Shown: positions 35,801-41,811 of the stretch, piece after piece
Layout: every line of letters begins with the position of its first letter
How positions within the stretch are numbered: position 1 is the stretch's first letter
Assembly (NCBI RefSeq): GCF_019668465.1
Contig: NZ_AP024828.1
Span: 3,844,001 to 3,908,000 of the forward strand
Origin: Mycobacterium senriense
GTDB lineage: Bacteria; Actinomycetota; Actinomycetes; Mycobacteriales; Mycobacteriaceae
Direction: 5' to 3'
DNA length: 64,000 bases
Translations under genes and position numbers: made by a program
The notes under the pieces: generated by a model
Database searches by the model: none
Told to the model about the DNA's origin: nothing
The model's input: the letters and a program-made list of their open reading frames with translations, nothing else

Positions 35801-37059
35801 TCGGGCCGCGCGAGGTTTTTGAGCTGACGCATCCCGAGGTCGGTCAGCGCGACGTCGTCGGCCAACGAGTCGATGACGAGCTCAGCGGTCGCGCCGGAGC
35901 ACAGGATTTGGCCGCCTTCGGCCAGGGACCGCAGGCGCGCAACGCGGTTCACGGCCCTGCCGTAGTAGTCGCCGTCGCGAAGTTCGACCTCGCCGGTGTG
36001 CAGCGCCATGCGGACACGGATAGGGTCTTGCGACGCCCACGGCTCGTGAGTGATCGCGTCCTGCAACTCAATCGCCGCCGCGGCGGCCGCTGAAGGCCGG
36101 TCGAAGACCGAAAACGTCGCGTCACCCTCGCCGCGCGTCTTGATCAGCCGACCGCCCCGCGACGTGACGACCTGTTCGACCAGCTCATCGTGGCGCGCGA
36201 GCGCCACCGCCATCGCATCGGCATCGGCCTCCCACGCGGCCGTCGACCCCTCGATGTCGGTGAGCAGAAAAGTCACGGCGCGTGTCACCGACGGAGCTTG
36301 TTGTGCCACAACGACATCCAGCGAGGCGTCCTGTGCGACGATCGCCGCTTCGAGCCGGCGGAGTTCCGGCCCCGGATCGACCCCCAGGTCGTCGGCAAGC
36401 AGCGACCGGGCCCGTTTATAAGCGCCGAGGGCCTCACCTTGTCGGCCGGCGCGGTACAGGGCGAGCATCAGCTGGCCCCAACGCCTCTCCCGCAGCGGGG
36501 CGTCGGCCACCGCGGCTTCGAGATCACCGATGACCTCCGCGGCCCGACCCGTAGCCAGCAGCGCGTCCGCCCGGTCCTCGACCAGCGCGGCGTGGCCCTC
36601 GACCCATCGCGTCTTCTCGGAGGTTCCGCGCCGGCCATCGGGCAGTTCGGGGATCCCACGCCACAGGGCAAGGGCCTCCTCGAAGCGGGCCAGCGCTTGA
36701 CTGGTCTCGCCGGCGGCGGCGGCATCGCGCCCGAGTCGAGCCGCCGATTTGTACCACGACGCGTCAACCTCGCTCTGGGCGAGGACCCAGCCCGCGCCCT
36801 GGGTCAGGACGAAGCCGTCGCCGAGGGTGCGACGCAGCGAAGAGATGTGGGTCTGCAGGGCTTTAGCGGCGGTGCGCGGCGGGTCCTGGCTCCAGAGCAG
36901 CTCGACGAGGGTGTCGGCCGGCACGACGGACCCGCAATGCAGTCCGAGCATCGTGAGGATGGCGCGCGGTTTCGCGCCCGGTATGACGACGGACGCTCCG
37001 CCTTGCCGGACCTGGAGAGGCCCCAAAACCCCCAGTTCCACCGATGAAAGCGTACTCAT
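23887..37059 (-). CDS. giant SARP-BTAD-cyclase-AAA-TPR regulator with 23 NTF2-like domains
   Basis: One uninterrupted frame of 4,390 codons (about 480 kDa). Residues 1-100 are an OmpR/SARP winged helix (LGVLGPLQVRQGG, LQTHISSLRRTLGDG). About 100-250 is the BTAD helical domain ending LLADDLGVDPGPELRRLE. About 260-425 is a class III cyclase domain: VTFLLTDIEGSTAAWE (V262), LIKTRGEGDATFSVF, YYGRAVNRVARLRSLA. About 455-780 is an AAA/STAND ATPase with Walker A GEPGVGKT (487-494) and Walker B VVLVLDDLHWA (Asp603). About 800-1277 is TPR-like. Residues 1278-1425 are a single NTF2-like domain, then eleven tandem units of 266-272 residues, each with two NTF2/SnoaL-like halves. The first 1,270 residues match known mycobacterial SARP-cyclase-ATPase regulators; the tail array is exceptional. 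GTGA-coupled to the S51 gene. Effector ligand unknown; whether the cyclase is active is uncertain. Confidence 0.9.
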   Translation of the reverse strand: MSTLSSVELGVLGPLQVRQGGASVVIPGAKPRAILTMLGLHCGSVVPADTLVELLWSQDPPRTAAKALQTHISSLRRTLGDGFVLTQGAGWVLAQSEVDASWYKSAARLGRDAAAAGETSQALARFEEALALWRGIPELPDGRRGTSEKTRWVEGHAALVEDRADALLATGRAAEVIGDLEAAVADAPLRERRWGQLMLALYRAGRQGEALGAYKRARSLLADDLGVDPGPELRRLEAAIVAQDASLDVVVAQQAPSVTRAVTFLLTDIEGSTAAWEADADAMAVALARHDELVEQVVTSRGGRLIKTRGEGDATFSVFDRPSAAAAAAIELQDAITHEPWASQDPIRVRMALHTGEVELRDGDYYGRAVNRVARLRSLAEGGQILCSGATAELVIDSLADDVALTDLGMRQLKNLARPEHVFELRLETGAEQPEAQAPEAPMERPTFPAVLVGPGPFVGRGRELEGLLSAWQTALAGGVRTVLIAGEPGVGKTRLAGEWSQQAYAQGAVVLYGRCDEDLGAPYQPFAEALRSLAPCMGADRLRGLRGVEALLALVPGLADAMPDLARPAHADPDTERYALFDAVVALLQTASKSAPVVLVLDDLHWAAKPTLLLLRHLLRFGEHARVQIIGTYRSTDLDRSHPLAAMLADLHRDGTANRLALGGLDEDEVTAYVAESGYDDEELAHALASVTGGNPFFLIEALRHVDESGGVWDQSTLPQGVREAVSRRLSRLPAETNKALAAAAVAGSRFALELVEQVVGSDLVDAFDEARQAGIVIEEPGGYYRFNHALVRQSLLAELASVRRMRLHQRIATTLETLPGAEDELLAELAHHYFECAWAGNAAKAVFYCRRAADQAMARLAYEGAADLYHHALHALEEIDDELPDRDEQTAELLIARCEALLAAGDVASAAGAVSKLQVATVDSARLAAWATCFDGQLSMLVHPERLDEVEAALGAAAAKLAELDDAAGEAKAHTVRAGCLARLGRIGDCEVALDDALTAARRARDHRRVNAVLAGAPLAALWGPNPVPRAGGRCLDVVRLLRITTDSPAVEATSTRCQAVLEAFRGRAPAARRMIDSARRTVSELGLRHALLEVEQFAGIVELIVDDPAAAEPHLRKAYNGFRRMGLEADTAETAALLGRGCLALDRDDEAGELCAESQRLAGHALKASIAWRTLRAQLLARGDDHDGARRIASEAVALAERTDALVDHGDACLTLATVLSAAGDVAGARAAAEQAVDLYERKGAVALAETARRIIGERTVAPAPAPPEGPVVALDNACARVVCEIDAATDREAWDETERHLANQVTLESRRRVVGFPRIIVSPSQWIRDVVRSARDMGGVRYRHVVLAVRGERLALTRLEIGTADASPGAPEDEMIQLVGLDADGHLALHVWFDVEDMDAAIAELDAAYARLEDERPKPRRLENAATRVYERLHAYFAARDWDAITELLTDDYYGDDRRSVVGAGIRSGPDAAIQDYRSAADIEVTDARSDTVATRGARLALTRARYSRSGSESEAFRVDFLQLVEIDTDERIAAMAAFDLDDFDAALTELDARYLAGEAAPHARTWSVILRAFAAFNAHQLPSATPDWLTLDHRRGRGFSPGDLVPYIHAAWELAPQARIYVEAVHRLSNLGAVVTDVLPGTSPNGFDAEWLEVNLLTVQGDLIDRSELFDEADLDAAIARFEQLGRPAPQLENAASRATERFLTHFAGGDWEAMAEILAEDFSLDDRRRVVGAGVRHGRDAQITDMQAISDLWITDVTPTVIAIRADRHVLMHVRHSNRDQGPAVFHTEALVVGEINADERIVAAVSFDPDHFDAAITELDARYLAGEAAPYAETWSTVAESYAALNRHEQPLTSPDCVNVDHRRETAFGPGDVTAYIHAGWDSQENINIYVEQVHRLSDIGTAITYAAHEVSQEGMTAEWGGIALFAVRGGRINRTEVFDETDIDAAIARFEQLNRPAPRLDNAAARVFERVWSQFAARDWDAMAEKVADNYVGIDHRRIVSADTQHGRDDVIRDLQAAAGVGFTISMVSAMAIRGDRLVLARTRAAGRDPGAAQNDALNVVAIDDDERIARVVSYDLEDIDDAIAELDAQYATGEAAAHARTWSAIARSTVALNRHDPLPTTPNWVNIDHRRGVSIAPGEMSAWVSAARNLGSDLSVFIESVHRLNGLGAAVTHVAHETSQDGFRAEWRVINVQTVSGDLIDRLEMFDETDVGRALARFDQLTAPAPKLGNAASQTARFFAYFAARDWDSIAATLAENVYHDDRRHVVNAGVLHGRDAQIANLRAIAQVGVASFSSTVNATRGTHLALVHTRSSGDQATERSLTEELGVVEINSDNRMAAFVAFDVDDFDAAIAELDARYLAGEAAAHSRIWSLVTEAFVALNQRRIPATTPDWANIDHRRPAPIDAGDLGAFLVATWELSPQARIYVAAVHRLSSIGAVITHVAVGTSPDGFDAEWRVVDFVTFEGDLIDRTELFDESDLNAALARFDAIRAPSRQLENAASRVTERFVALYAARDWVTMAETLADDFVSNDPRRVVGAGVRNGRDAQIADMRAIADLGLTNMTSTPLAIRGERLVLLRACMHFSATDQGPSLTNLLAIVEINTDGRMVALESFDADDFDAAIAELDARYVAGEAAAYADTWAVVTGVHAMFNRHELPPEDWVTIDHRRGTPFAANEMTPAIHTLFDLTPDFHVHIDTVHRLSSFGALITNNAHGSSPDGLGVEWRMVMLLIVDGGRLTRCEVFDENDSDAALTRFEELRPEAPRLENRASRAVEQFLAHFAARDWNAMANLIDEDFRSDDRRRGINAGIRHGRDVEMANWHATAEVWKSDARAAVVATRGQGLVLFRFTFASQDSLPAAFQAAALSVVQVNDDNRCAAVVIFDPDDLETAFEELETRYLAGEAAAHAHTWSTLVRDFTAFNEHKLPLTTPDWVNLDHRRGRAFSSGELVPYIHATWQLTPQAKIHVVAVHRLSNLGAVVTQSTHGTSPDGFDAEWLEVTLVTVDGDLINRIEVFDEADLDAALARFEELRPQAPRSKNPVMERFLASFAARNWDAMAQVFAADYYNDDRRRVVNAGVRNGRDAAIEDIRVSADVGLLTNITAELIASRGGHLILVRFGASGRDHPAIQLDVLQVLEYNADEQITAAVLFDPEDIDLAFEELETRYLAGEAAAHAHTWSVIRQGYAALNRAEIPVTSDMVDVDRRSGAAMAPGDLIGYLRAAFDDTAFNALYVEVVHRLTHGGAVVTHVAKGTSRGGFDAEWRMIVVITVEGDVISRGELFDETDLDAALVRFAELQPQPHRQENAASQVVERFWTCLTTRDWTAMAETMAGDFSSHDHRKVVNAGVLRGRDANIANMRAVAEVGFEGLTSTVVGTRGQRLVLNRIRSSAHGFNAGEISADMLGVLEIDADNRFTAGAIFDFDDIDAAFAELDARYLAGEAAAHEHTWSRMQRTYAALNRHEIPTTAPDFVNVDHRRGITFEPGEIVPYVQATWDVAPDLKMFIETVHRLTDTGCVVTHTACGTSQEGFDAEWRETVFFTFDGDLIKRCEMFDQTDVDAALARFDELHRPVRWLENAASRAEHQLFAHSAARDWAAVAETLAGNSYVDDRRRVVNVGMWDGRDVVIANMRALEEGLAHVTLAVIATRGERLALIRIRSFSPDPQRGEFAVEMLGIAEIDSDGRIAAHVFFDLDDIDTAFDELEIRYLSGEGAAHAHVWSVITRECAAFNRHELPTADWVTVDHRRLVTIDASDLLPNIRATWDLMPDIRVYIESVHRVSSLGAVVTYTATGTAHEGFVAEWRMIHLLTVEGDRINRSELFDEPDIDAALVRFEELQPQARRLENAASRVIELFWSYFLARNWDSMAQVLTDDSFVDDHRRTVNAGLWRGRDAVVTNMRALSEPGLDITLTVMATRGERLALYRESTRDLGHKEFGVELLTIVDINADAKIAAHIAFDVDDVDTAFEELDARYLAGEAAAHAHTWSVITAGYAALNRHELPAAAPDYVIVERQLHATIEAADLSKNLGAAWDLTPDLKGYVEAVHRLSDRAAVLTHVAEGTSNEGLHAEWRGVHLLTLESGMVDRCEMFDEADLDAAIARFDELHMQARQLENAASRVDGRLIAYFNAHDWAAMAETMLDDFCSEDRRHVVNAGRTQGREVAIANFRATAELGVTLDKSDLVATRGERLVLSRARWSGADQGPDAFHSEVLNVVEINTDERIVGHVMFDPDDVHAAIAELDARYLAGEAAAHAHTWSVIARAYAGFNRHELPATTADWVMVDRRPLVTSETVDLAASIRGIWDVIPSINIYVEAVHRLSKLGAVVTQTLKGTSHEGFDAEWRMIDIYTVDGDLLSRSELFDEANLDTALARFDELTGKDQPK
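23890..33228 (-). repeat. tandem NTF2/SnoaL-like domain array, 1 lone + 11 paired units
   Basis: Coding repeats inside the giant gene. The lone half-unit is 33228-32785. Paired units in gene order: 32784-31972, 31971-31159, 31158-30352, 30351-29545, 29544-28738, 28737-27925, 27924-27127, 27126-26314, 26313-25510, 25509-24706, 24705-23890. Each half-unit A opens LENAASRV..F..HFAARDWD, has DDRRRVVNAG...GRDA, then ATRGERLVL, and ends FD.DD.DAAIAELDARYLAGEAA. Each half-unit B opens HTWSV....AALNRHELP, has DWVNVDHRR, VEAVHRLS..GAVVTH..GTS.DGF.AEWR and ends FDEADLDAALARFDEL. A and B share the DHRR/DDRR step and the FD..D.DAA...D end, so they arose by an older duplication. Copies are diverged, so the array is old and maintained. 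Confidence 0.9.
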
Positions 37060-37087
37060 GTCAGCTATCTTCGGCGCGACAATTCAA

Positions 37088-37107
37088 TACTCGGTCAAGA
37101 TCGAGTA
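37088..37107. promoter_or_regulatory. 6-bp inverted repeat upstream of the giant regulator gene
   Basis: TACTCG-8 nt-CGAGTA is centred about 38 nt upstream of the giant gene's ATG at 37059. It could be an operator or part of the leader. A dyad this short can occur by chance, and SARP proteins more often bind direct repeats. Confidence 0.25.
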
Positions 37108-37207
37108 AAGCCGCGCTGCCTGCAGTTCGTTGACCGCGCACAATGTCCTGTGAGCCTGCTGAATGTTGGCCAGCTACTGACCCTCGATTTCGCCCGGCCT
37201 TCCGAGA

Positions 37208-37228
37208 AGCCCAGCCTGATGCTGGGCT
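37208..37228. promoter_or_regulatory. 8-bp inverted repeat in the divergent intergenic region
   Basis: AGCCCAGC-CTGAT-GCTGGGCT is a perfect 8-bp dyad about 52 nt before the GAF/SpoIIE start at 37280. It could be an operator shared by the two divergent signalling units or a small RNA hairpin; it lacks a T tract, so it is not a typical terminator. Confidence 0.3.
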
Positions 37229-37279
37229 CATCCACATACCGAACATCCGCGTTCACGCGACCGTTTAACGTTGGTACCT

Positions 37280-39853
37280 ATGGACAGCGACCGGAGTGAC
37301 TCCGCCTTCACCTGGCAGGGCCGGCGCGACCTGGTGAGCCGGATGCATGACCAGCTCGATGAGCTGGTCGCGGCGCGCGACCAGATGGAACAACTGGTGC
37401 GGGTCATTGTCGAGATCGGCTCCGATCTGGACCTGGACGTCACGCTGCAACGCGTCATCAAAGCCGCGATGGAGCTGACCGGCACCCGCTACGCAGCCCT
37501 GGGGATCCGCGCAGCCGACGGCAGCCTCGTTTCTTTTGTGCACGCTGGGATCGACACTGACACCGCACGGCGGCTCGGCGACCTTCCGCTCGGCGACGGC
37601 CTGCGCGTCGACGATCTGAACACCCATCCCGCGACCCGCGCGCTGGCCGGACACGAGCCGACCATGTATGCGCTGCTCGGCATCCCGATCACCGTGCGGG
37701 CGGCCAACTTCGGCAGCCTATACCTGGCCGACGACCGGCCCGGCCGTGTCTTCTCCAACACACAGGAAGGCGCCGTGCGCGCCATGGCCACCGCCGCGGC
37801 CGCCGCCATCGACAACGCCCGACTCTTCGAGCGCGAGCGTGAATCGGCGAAATGGACGAAGGCCAGCCGCGAGATCACCACCGCGCTGCTCTCCGGAGAC
37901 CCGCAGACGGGGCCGTTGCAGCTCATCGTGAACCGGGCGCTGGAGCTGGCCGGTGCCGAGCAGGCCATCCTGCTGGTTCCCCGGGAGCCCGATTTGCCCG
38001 TCGACCAGGTCGACACCCTGGTCGTGGCCGCGACGGCGGGCCGGTACGCCTCCGAGGTGATCGGCCGGCAGGTTCCGATGGACGGGTCGACCACCGGCGG
38101 CGTGGCTCGCCGCGGCCAGCCGTTGATCACCGATTCCTTCCAATATCCGATCGAGGGCTTCACCGATGTCGGTGAACGATCGGCGATCGTCATGCCGCTG
38201 ATTGCGGACGACGCAGTGCTCGGCGTCATCGCCGTCGCGCGCGACCCGCACCAGCCCGCGTTCGGCAACGACTATCTCGATCTGGTCAGCGATTTCGCCC
38301 GGCATGCGGCGATCGCCCTGGCGTTGGCGGCCGGCCGCGAACACGCGCTCAACCAGGAACTGGCCGAGGCCGACACCGTCGATGAAGCGGTGCAAGCCGC
38401 AGCGGAGGAACTGCGCCGGCTCTGGCGGGCGCGCCGCGTTCTGGCCGTAACCTTCCCGACGCACACGTCGTCCACCGTTGAAAGCAGCTTTGGTGCACCG
38501 CAGGTGGTGTCGGTCGGTGAACCCGCGCAGTGGGCCGACCTGCCATCGGAGACCCAGCAGGCACTCGGCTCATTGCGGGACGGCGATCTGCTGACCGCCA
38601 ATGCGACGCAACCCGGGACAGCGGGCATTGCGCTGCAGCACCCGGACGGTGTGCTGGTGGTCTGGATGGACCTGACCGCGCAGCGCCCGTTCACCCTCGA
38701 GGATCAGACCTTGCTCACCGTTCTGGCCGGCCGCCTCGGCCAGGGTTTGCAGCGGGTGCACCAGGTCGATCAGCAGCGCGAGACCGCGCTGGCCCTACAG
38801 CACGCAATCCTGGGGCCTGCGGATCTGCCCAACGGGTTCGCGGTGCGCTATCAGGCCGCGACACGACCCCTCCAGGTGGGCGGTGACTGGTACGACATCG
38901 TCGATTTGGAAGACGGGCGCATCGCGTTGATCGTCGGTGACTGCGTCGGCCATGGCCTTGCCGCCGCCACCGTGATGGGCCAGGTGCGCAGCGCCTGTCG
39001 CGCGCTACTGTTCGAAAACCCAAGTCCCGCTGCAGCTCTCGCGGGGATGGACCGCTTCGCCGCGCGGCTGCCCGGCGCGCAGTGCACCACCGCGGTCTGT
39101 GCGGTGCTCACCCCCGAGACCGGTGAACTGGTCTACTCCAGCGCCGGTCATCCGCCGCCCATCCTGGTGCACGGTGACGGCAGCACCCAGATGCTCGATG
39201 AGGGTCACACGATCGCATTGGGGATACGGGGCAACTGGATTCGACCGGAGGCCCGGGTGACCATCCCGGCGCGTTCGACGCTGCTGCTCTACACCGACGG
39301 TCTGGTCGAACGCCGCCGGGTTCCCTTGGACCACGGCATCTCCCGCGTCGCCGGCGTCGCCCAAGATTCGCGCGCGTTGCAGTTGGAGGATCTGGCGAAC
39401 CAGGTCATGTCCCGCCTCGCGCCGCGCGGCGGGTACCAGGACGACGTCGTGCTGCTGCTCTACCGCCACCCCGCCCCGTTGGAGCTGAATTTTCCCGCCG
39501 AAGTCAGCCAACTCGCGCCCACCCGTACTGCCCTGCGTAACTGGCTGACCCAGGCCCGGTTAAACCCCGACCAAGCGCTGAACGTGCTCGTCGCCGCGGG
39601 GGAGGCCGTCGCCAACGCCATCGAGCACGGTCACCGTCATAGACCGGAGGGCATGATTCGCCTGGGAGCGGTCGCGCTCGGCGACGAGGTCCAGTTGACC
39701 GTCACCGACACGGGCTCGTGGAAGGCGCCGCATCCGGCTTCCCGCCCGCATCGGGGTCGCGGTATTCCGCTTATGCGCAGCCTGATGCAGGATGTCGACA
39801 TCCGGCCCGACACCAACGGCACCACAGTTCACCTATCCACGAGGATCATCTGA
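37280..39853 (+). CDS. GAF-GAF-SpoIIE phosphatase-HATPase anti-sigma regulator (RsbU/RsbW fusion)
   Basis: An 857-residue sensor-effector. GAF 1 (about 45-190) resembles the GAF-A domain of DosS/DosT: LVSFVHAGIDTDTARRLGDL, MYALLGIPITVRAANFGSLY, IDNARLFERER. GAF 2 spans about 200-345, and a degenerate third GAF-like region about 375-505. The PP2C/SpoIIE phosphatase (about 520-725) has VGGDWYDIVDL, IVGDCVGHGLAAATVMGQ, YSSAGHPPPIL, LLYTDGLVERR and QDDVVLLLYR, with the metal-binding Asp residues intact. The C-terminal HATPase (about 740-857) has GEAVANAIEHG (N box) and VTDTGSW with RGRGIPLM (G boxes). A fused phosphatase and kinase acting on an anti-anti-sigma factor is the expected role. ATG 37280 is preferred over TTG 37271. 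Confidence 0.9.
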   Translation: MDSDRSDSAFTWQGRRDLVSRMHDQLDELVAARDQMEQLVRVIVEIGSDLDLDVTLQRVIKAAMELTGTRYAALGIRAADGSLVSFVHAGIDTDTARRLGDLPLGDGLRVDDLNTHPATRALAGHEPTMYALLGIPITVRAANFGSLYLADDRPGRVFSNTQEGAVRAMATAAAAAIDNARLFERERESAKWTKASREITTALLSGDPQTGPLQLIVNRALELAGAEQAILLVPREPDLPVDQVDTLVVAATAGRYASEVIGRQVPMDGSTTGGVARRGQPLITDSFQYPIEGFTDVGERSAIVMPLIADDAVLGVIAVARDPHQPAFGNDYLDLVSDFARHAAIALALAAGREHALNQELAEADTVDEAVQAAAEELRRLWRARRVLAVTFPTHTSSTVESSFGAPQVVSVGEPAQWADLPSETQQALGSLRDGDLLTANATQPGTAGIALQHPDGVLVVWMDLTAQRPFTLEDQTLLTVLAGRLGQGLQRVHQVDQQRETALALQHAILGPADLPNGFAVRYQAATRPLQVGGDWYDIVDLEDGRIALIVGDCVGHGLAAATVMGQVRSACRALLFENPSPAAALAGMDRFAARLPGAQCTTAVCAVLTPETGELVYSSAGHPPPILVHGDGSTQMLDEGHTIALGIRGNWIRPEARVTIPARSTLLLYTDGLVERRRVPLDHGISRVAGVAQDSRALQLEDLANQVMSRLAPRGGYQDDVVLLLYRHPAPLELNFPAEVSQLAPTRTALRNWLTQARLNPDQALNVLVAAGEAVANAIEHGHRHRPEGMIRLGAVALGDEVQLTVTDTGSWKAPHPASRPHRGRGIPLMRSLMQDVDIRPDTNGTTVHLSTRII

Positions 39854-40206
39854 TGACCACCCCGCTCACGCTCGACACCGCGCGCGGCAACGACGGGAAG
39901 TTCATGCTCGTCGCCGCGGGGGAAATCGACCTGAGCAATATCGATGCGTTCAATCTTGCGTTGGCCAGCGCCGCGACCGAGGCCAGCGGCGGCGACAGGG
40001 CGTTGCTCGTCGACCTCAGCGCGGTGGAGTACCTGGACAGCGCCGCCATCAACACTCTGGCCGCCAATGCCGATCGGATCGAGCTCGTCGCGCACCCCAT
40101 CCTGATGTCCGTCCTCAGGATCAGTGGCCTCACCGAACTGACGACCGTCGAAGCGGCACCACCGCCAGCGGGCGGCGCCGCGCCAAAAACATCAACTTCC
40201 GAATGA
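39853..40206 (+). CDS. STAS-domain anti-anti-sigma factor
   Basis: The 117-residue STAS protein has its ATG sharing one base with the previous stop (TGATG). GEIDLSNIDAFNLALASA is the first helix-strand element and LLVDLSAVEYLDSAAINTLA carries the conserved Ser (LDSA) that the kinase phosphorylates in this family. A Pro/Ala-rich tail of about 20 residues follows. It is the natural substrate of both the HATPase kinase and the SpoIIE phosphatase encoded just before it, completing a partner-switching module, though the sigma factor it controls is not in the window. Confidence 0.9.
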   Translation: MTTPLTLDTARGNDGKFMLVAAGEIDLSNIDAFNLALASAATEASGGDRALLVDLSAVEYLDSAAINTLAANADRIELVAHPILMSVLRISGLTELTTVEAAPPPAGGAAPKTSTSE

Positions 40207-40272
40207 TCTTGCGGCACAGCGTAATCTCGGCCGCCCTTGGCCGAGGTCCGCGCCGCATGCCACGATGGCGTA

Positions 40273-40704
40273 ATGGCTGACGACGCGCTGAGCTCGGAGC
40301 GGGAGTTCAACGAACAGAACATCGAAGAGTTTCGCCGCAATGGCGGCAAGGTGGGCGGGCAATTCGAGGGTTTTCCGCTGCTGCTTTTGACGTCGACCGG
40401 TGCGCGAAGCGGCGCCCAGCGGGTCAACCCGGTCGCGTACTTCGATATCGACGACAAGATCTACGTCGTCGGCTCCGCGGCGGGCCGGGACAACAATCCG
40501 GCGTGGGTGCACAACATTCGGGCCAACCCCCGGGTGTCGATCGAGATTGGCTCGGAGCCCGCTAAGCCCGCTACTGCACGCGAATTACCGCGCGACGAAA
40601 GGGATTCGATCTATCCGGTGGTGGTCGAGCGCGCCCCCGGGTTCAGCGAATACCAGCAGCGCACCGATCGGCTCATCCCGGTCTTCGAATTGGTGACCGA
40701 CTGA
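40273..40704 (+). CDS. Ddn-like deazaflavin (F420)-dependent nitroreductase family protein
   Basis: A 143-residue protein of the F420-dependent nitroreductase/Ddn family. FPLLLLTSTGARSGAQRVNPVAY is the signature strand-turn with the G-x-R-S-G phosphate-contact loop; YVVGSAAGRDNNPAWVHNIRANPRVSIEI is the second signature (PxWxHNxxAxP). These small split-barrel proteins use reduced F420 to reduce quinones or other substrates; the physiological substrate is not known. The ATG at 40273 gives the common N-terminus. It stands alone, 66 nt after the STAS gene. Confidence 0.88.
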   Translation: MADDALSSEREFNEQNIEEFRRNGGKVGGQFEGFPLLLLTSTGARSGAQRVNPVAYFDIDDKIYVVGSAAGRDNNPAWVHNIRANPRVSIEIGSEPAKPATARELPRDERDSIYPVVVERAPGFSEYQQRTDRLIPVFELVTD

Positions 40705-40878
40705 AGACACGGCCGGGTGGACCCGGGCGTCCCGGACCACACTAGAAATCACGTCTGGCTGCGGCAGCGCGACCCGCGGATGGCGAACTGGCTGGTCGGC
40801 GGGGCGTGGGAACTCCACGTGTCCGCCGGTCGTTATACCGGCTAAGTAACCTGTGATTCCGAGGGAGACAACAGCCGC

Positions 40879-41811
40879 ATGCCACGCACAGACAACGACA
40901 CCTGGGATTTGGCGACCAGTGTGGGCGCGACCGCGACGATGGTCGCAGCCGCGCGAGCCATCGCGACCAACGCTGACAACCCGCTGATCGAAGACCGCTT
41001 CGCCGAGCCGCTGGTTCGCGCCGTCGGGGTGAACTTCTTCACTCGCTGGGTCTCCGGTGACCTGGTGGCCGCCGACGTCGACGACCACGAGTCGGGCTGG
41101 AAGCTCGAACACATGCCCGCCGCGATGGCCGCGCGGACCCGATTCTTCGACTCGTTCTTCCAGGCCGCGACGCAGGACGGGATCCGGCAGGCCGTGATTT
41201 TGGCATCGGGCCTCGACGCGCGCGCCTACCGGTTGGCGTGGCCGGCCGACATGACCGTGTTCGAGATCGACCAGCCGCAGGTGATCGAATTCAAGGCCGC
41301 CACGCTGGTCCAGCTGGGCGCCGCCCCGCAGGCCGAGCTGCGCACGGTCGCGGTCGACTTGCGCAATGACTGGCCAAAGGCGTTGGTAGAAGCCGGCTTT
41401 GAGAAGAGTCGCCCGACCGCATGGATCGCGGAGGGGCTCTTCGGGTACCTGCCGCCGGAGGCACAAGATCGCCTGCTGGACAACATCACCGCACTCAGCG
41501 CTGACGGCAGTCGGCTGGCGTGCGAAGCTATTCCGGACATGTCGGAGGTAGACACGGAGAAAGCCCAGGAGATGATGCAACGGGCCACCGCGAAATGGCG
41601 TGAGCATGGCTTCGACCTGGAATTCGGCGAGCTCGGCTACCAGGGCGAGCGCAATGACGTCGCCGCCTATCTGGACAACCTGGGATGGCAGTCGGACGGC
41701 ACCCGGATGGCCGAGCTGTTGGCCGACTCCGGTGTCGATGCGATCCCGCAGACCAACGACTCGGTGTCGGTGGCCGACACCATCTACTACAGCTCGGTGC
41801 TGAGCAAATGA
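40879..41811 (+). CDS. TIGR00027 family SAM-dependent methyltransferase (mycobacterial)
   Basis: A 310-residue member of the large mycobacterial putative methyltransferase family (TIGR00027, LCM-like). The N-terminus [35 protein letters not shown], then [16 protein letters not shown] (motif I), [14 protein letters not shown] (acidic turn binding SAM) and [22 protein letters not shown] are family hallmarks. Acceptors are mostly unknown in this multi-copy family. GAGGGAG lies about 12 nt before the ATG, somewhat far. It overlaps the next methyltransferase gene (ATGA). Confidence 0.9.
   Translation: MPRTDNDTWDLATSVGATATMVAAARAIATNADNPLIEDRFAEPLVRAVGVNFFTRWVSGDLVAADVDDHESGWKLEHMPAAMAARTRFFDSFFQAATQDGIRQAVILASGLDARAYRLAWPADMTVFEIDQPQVIEFKAATLVQLGAAPQAELRTVAVDLRNDWPKALVEAGFEKSRPTAWIAEGLFGYLPPEAQDRLLDNITALSADGSRLACEAIPDMSEVDTEKAQEMMQRATAKWREHGFDLEFGELGYQGERNDVAAYLDNLGWQSDGTRMAELLADSGVDAIPQTNDSVSVADTIYYSSVLSK

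Noticed and set aside
37208..37228. Reading the 8-bp dyad as a terminator for a gene
   Set aside because: It lies between two divergent starts, so no transcript would end there, and it lacks a T tract.
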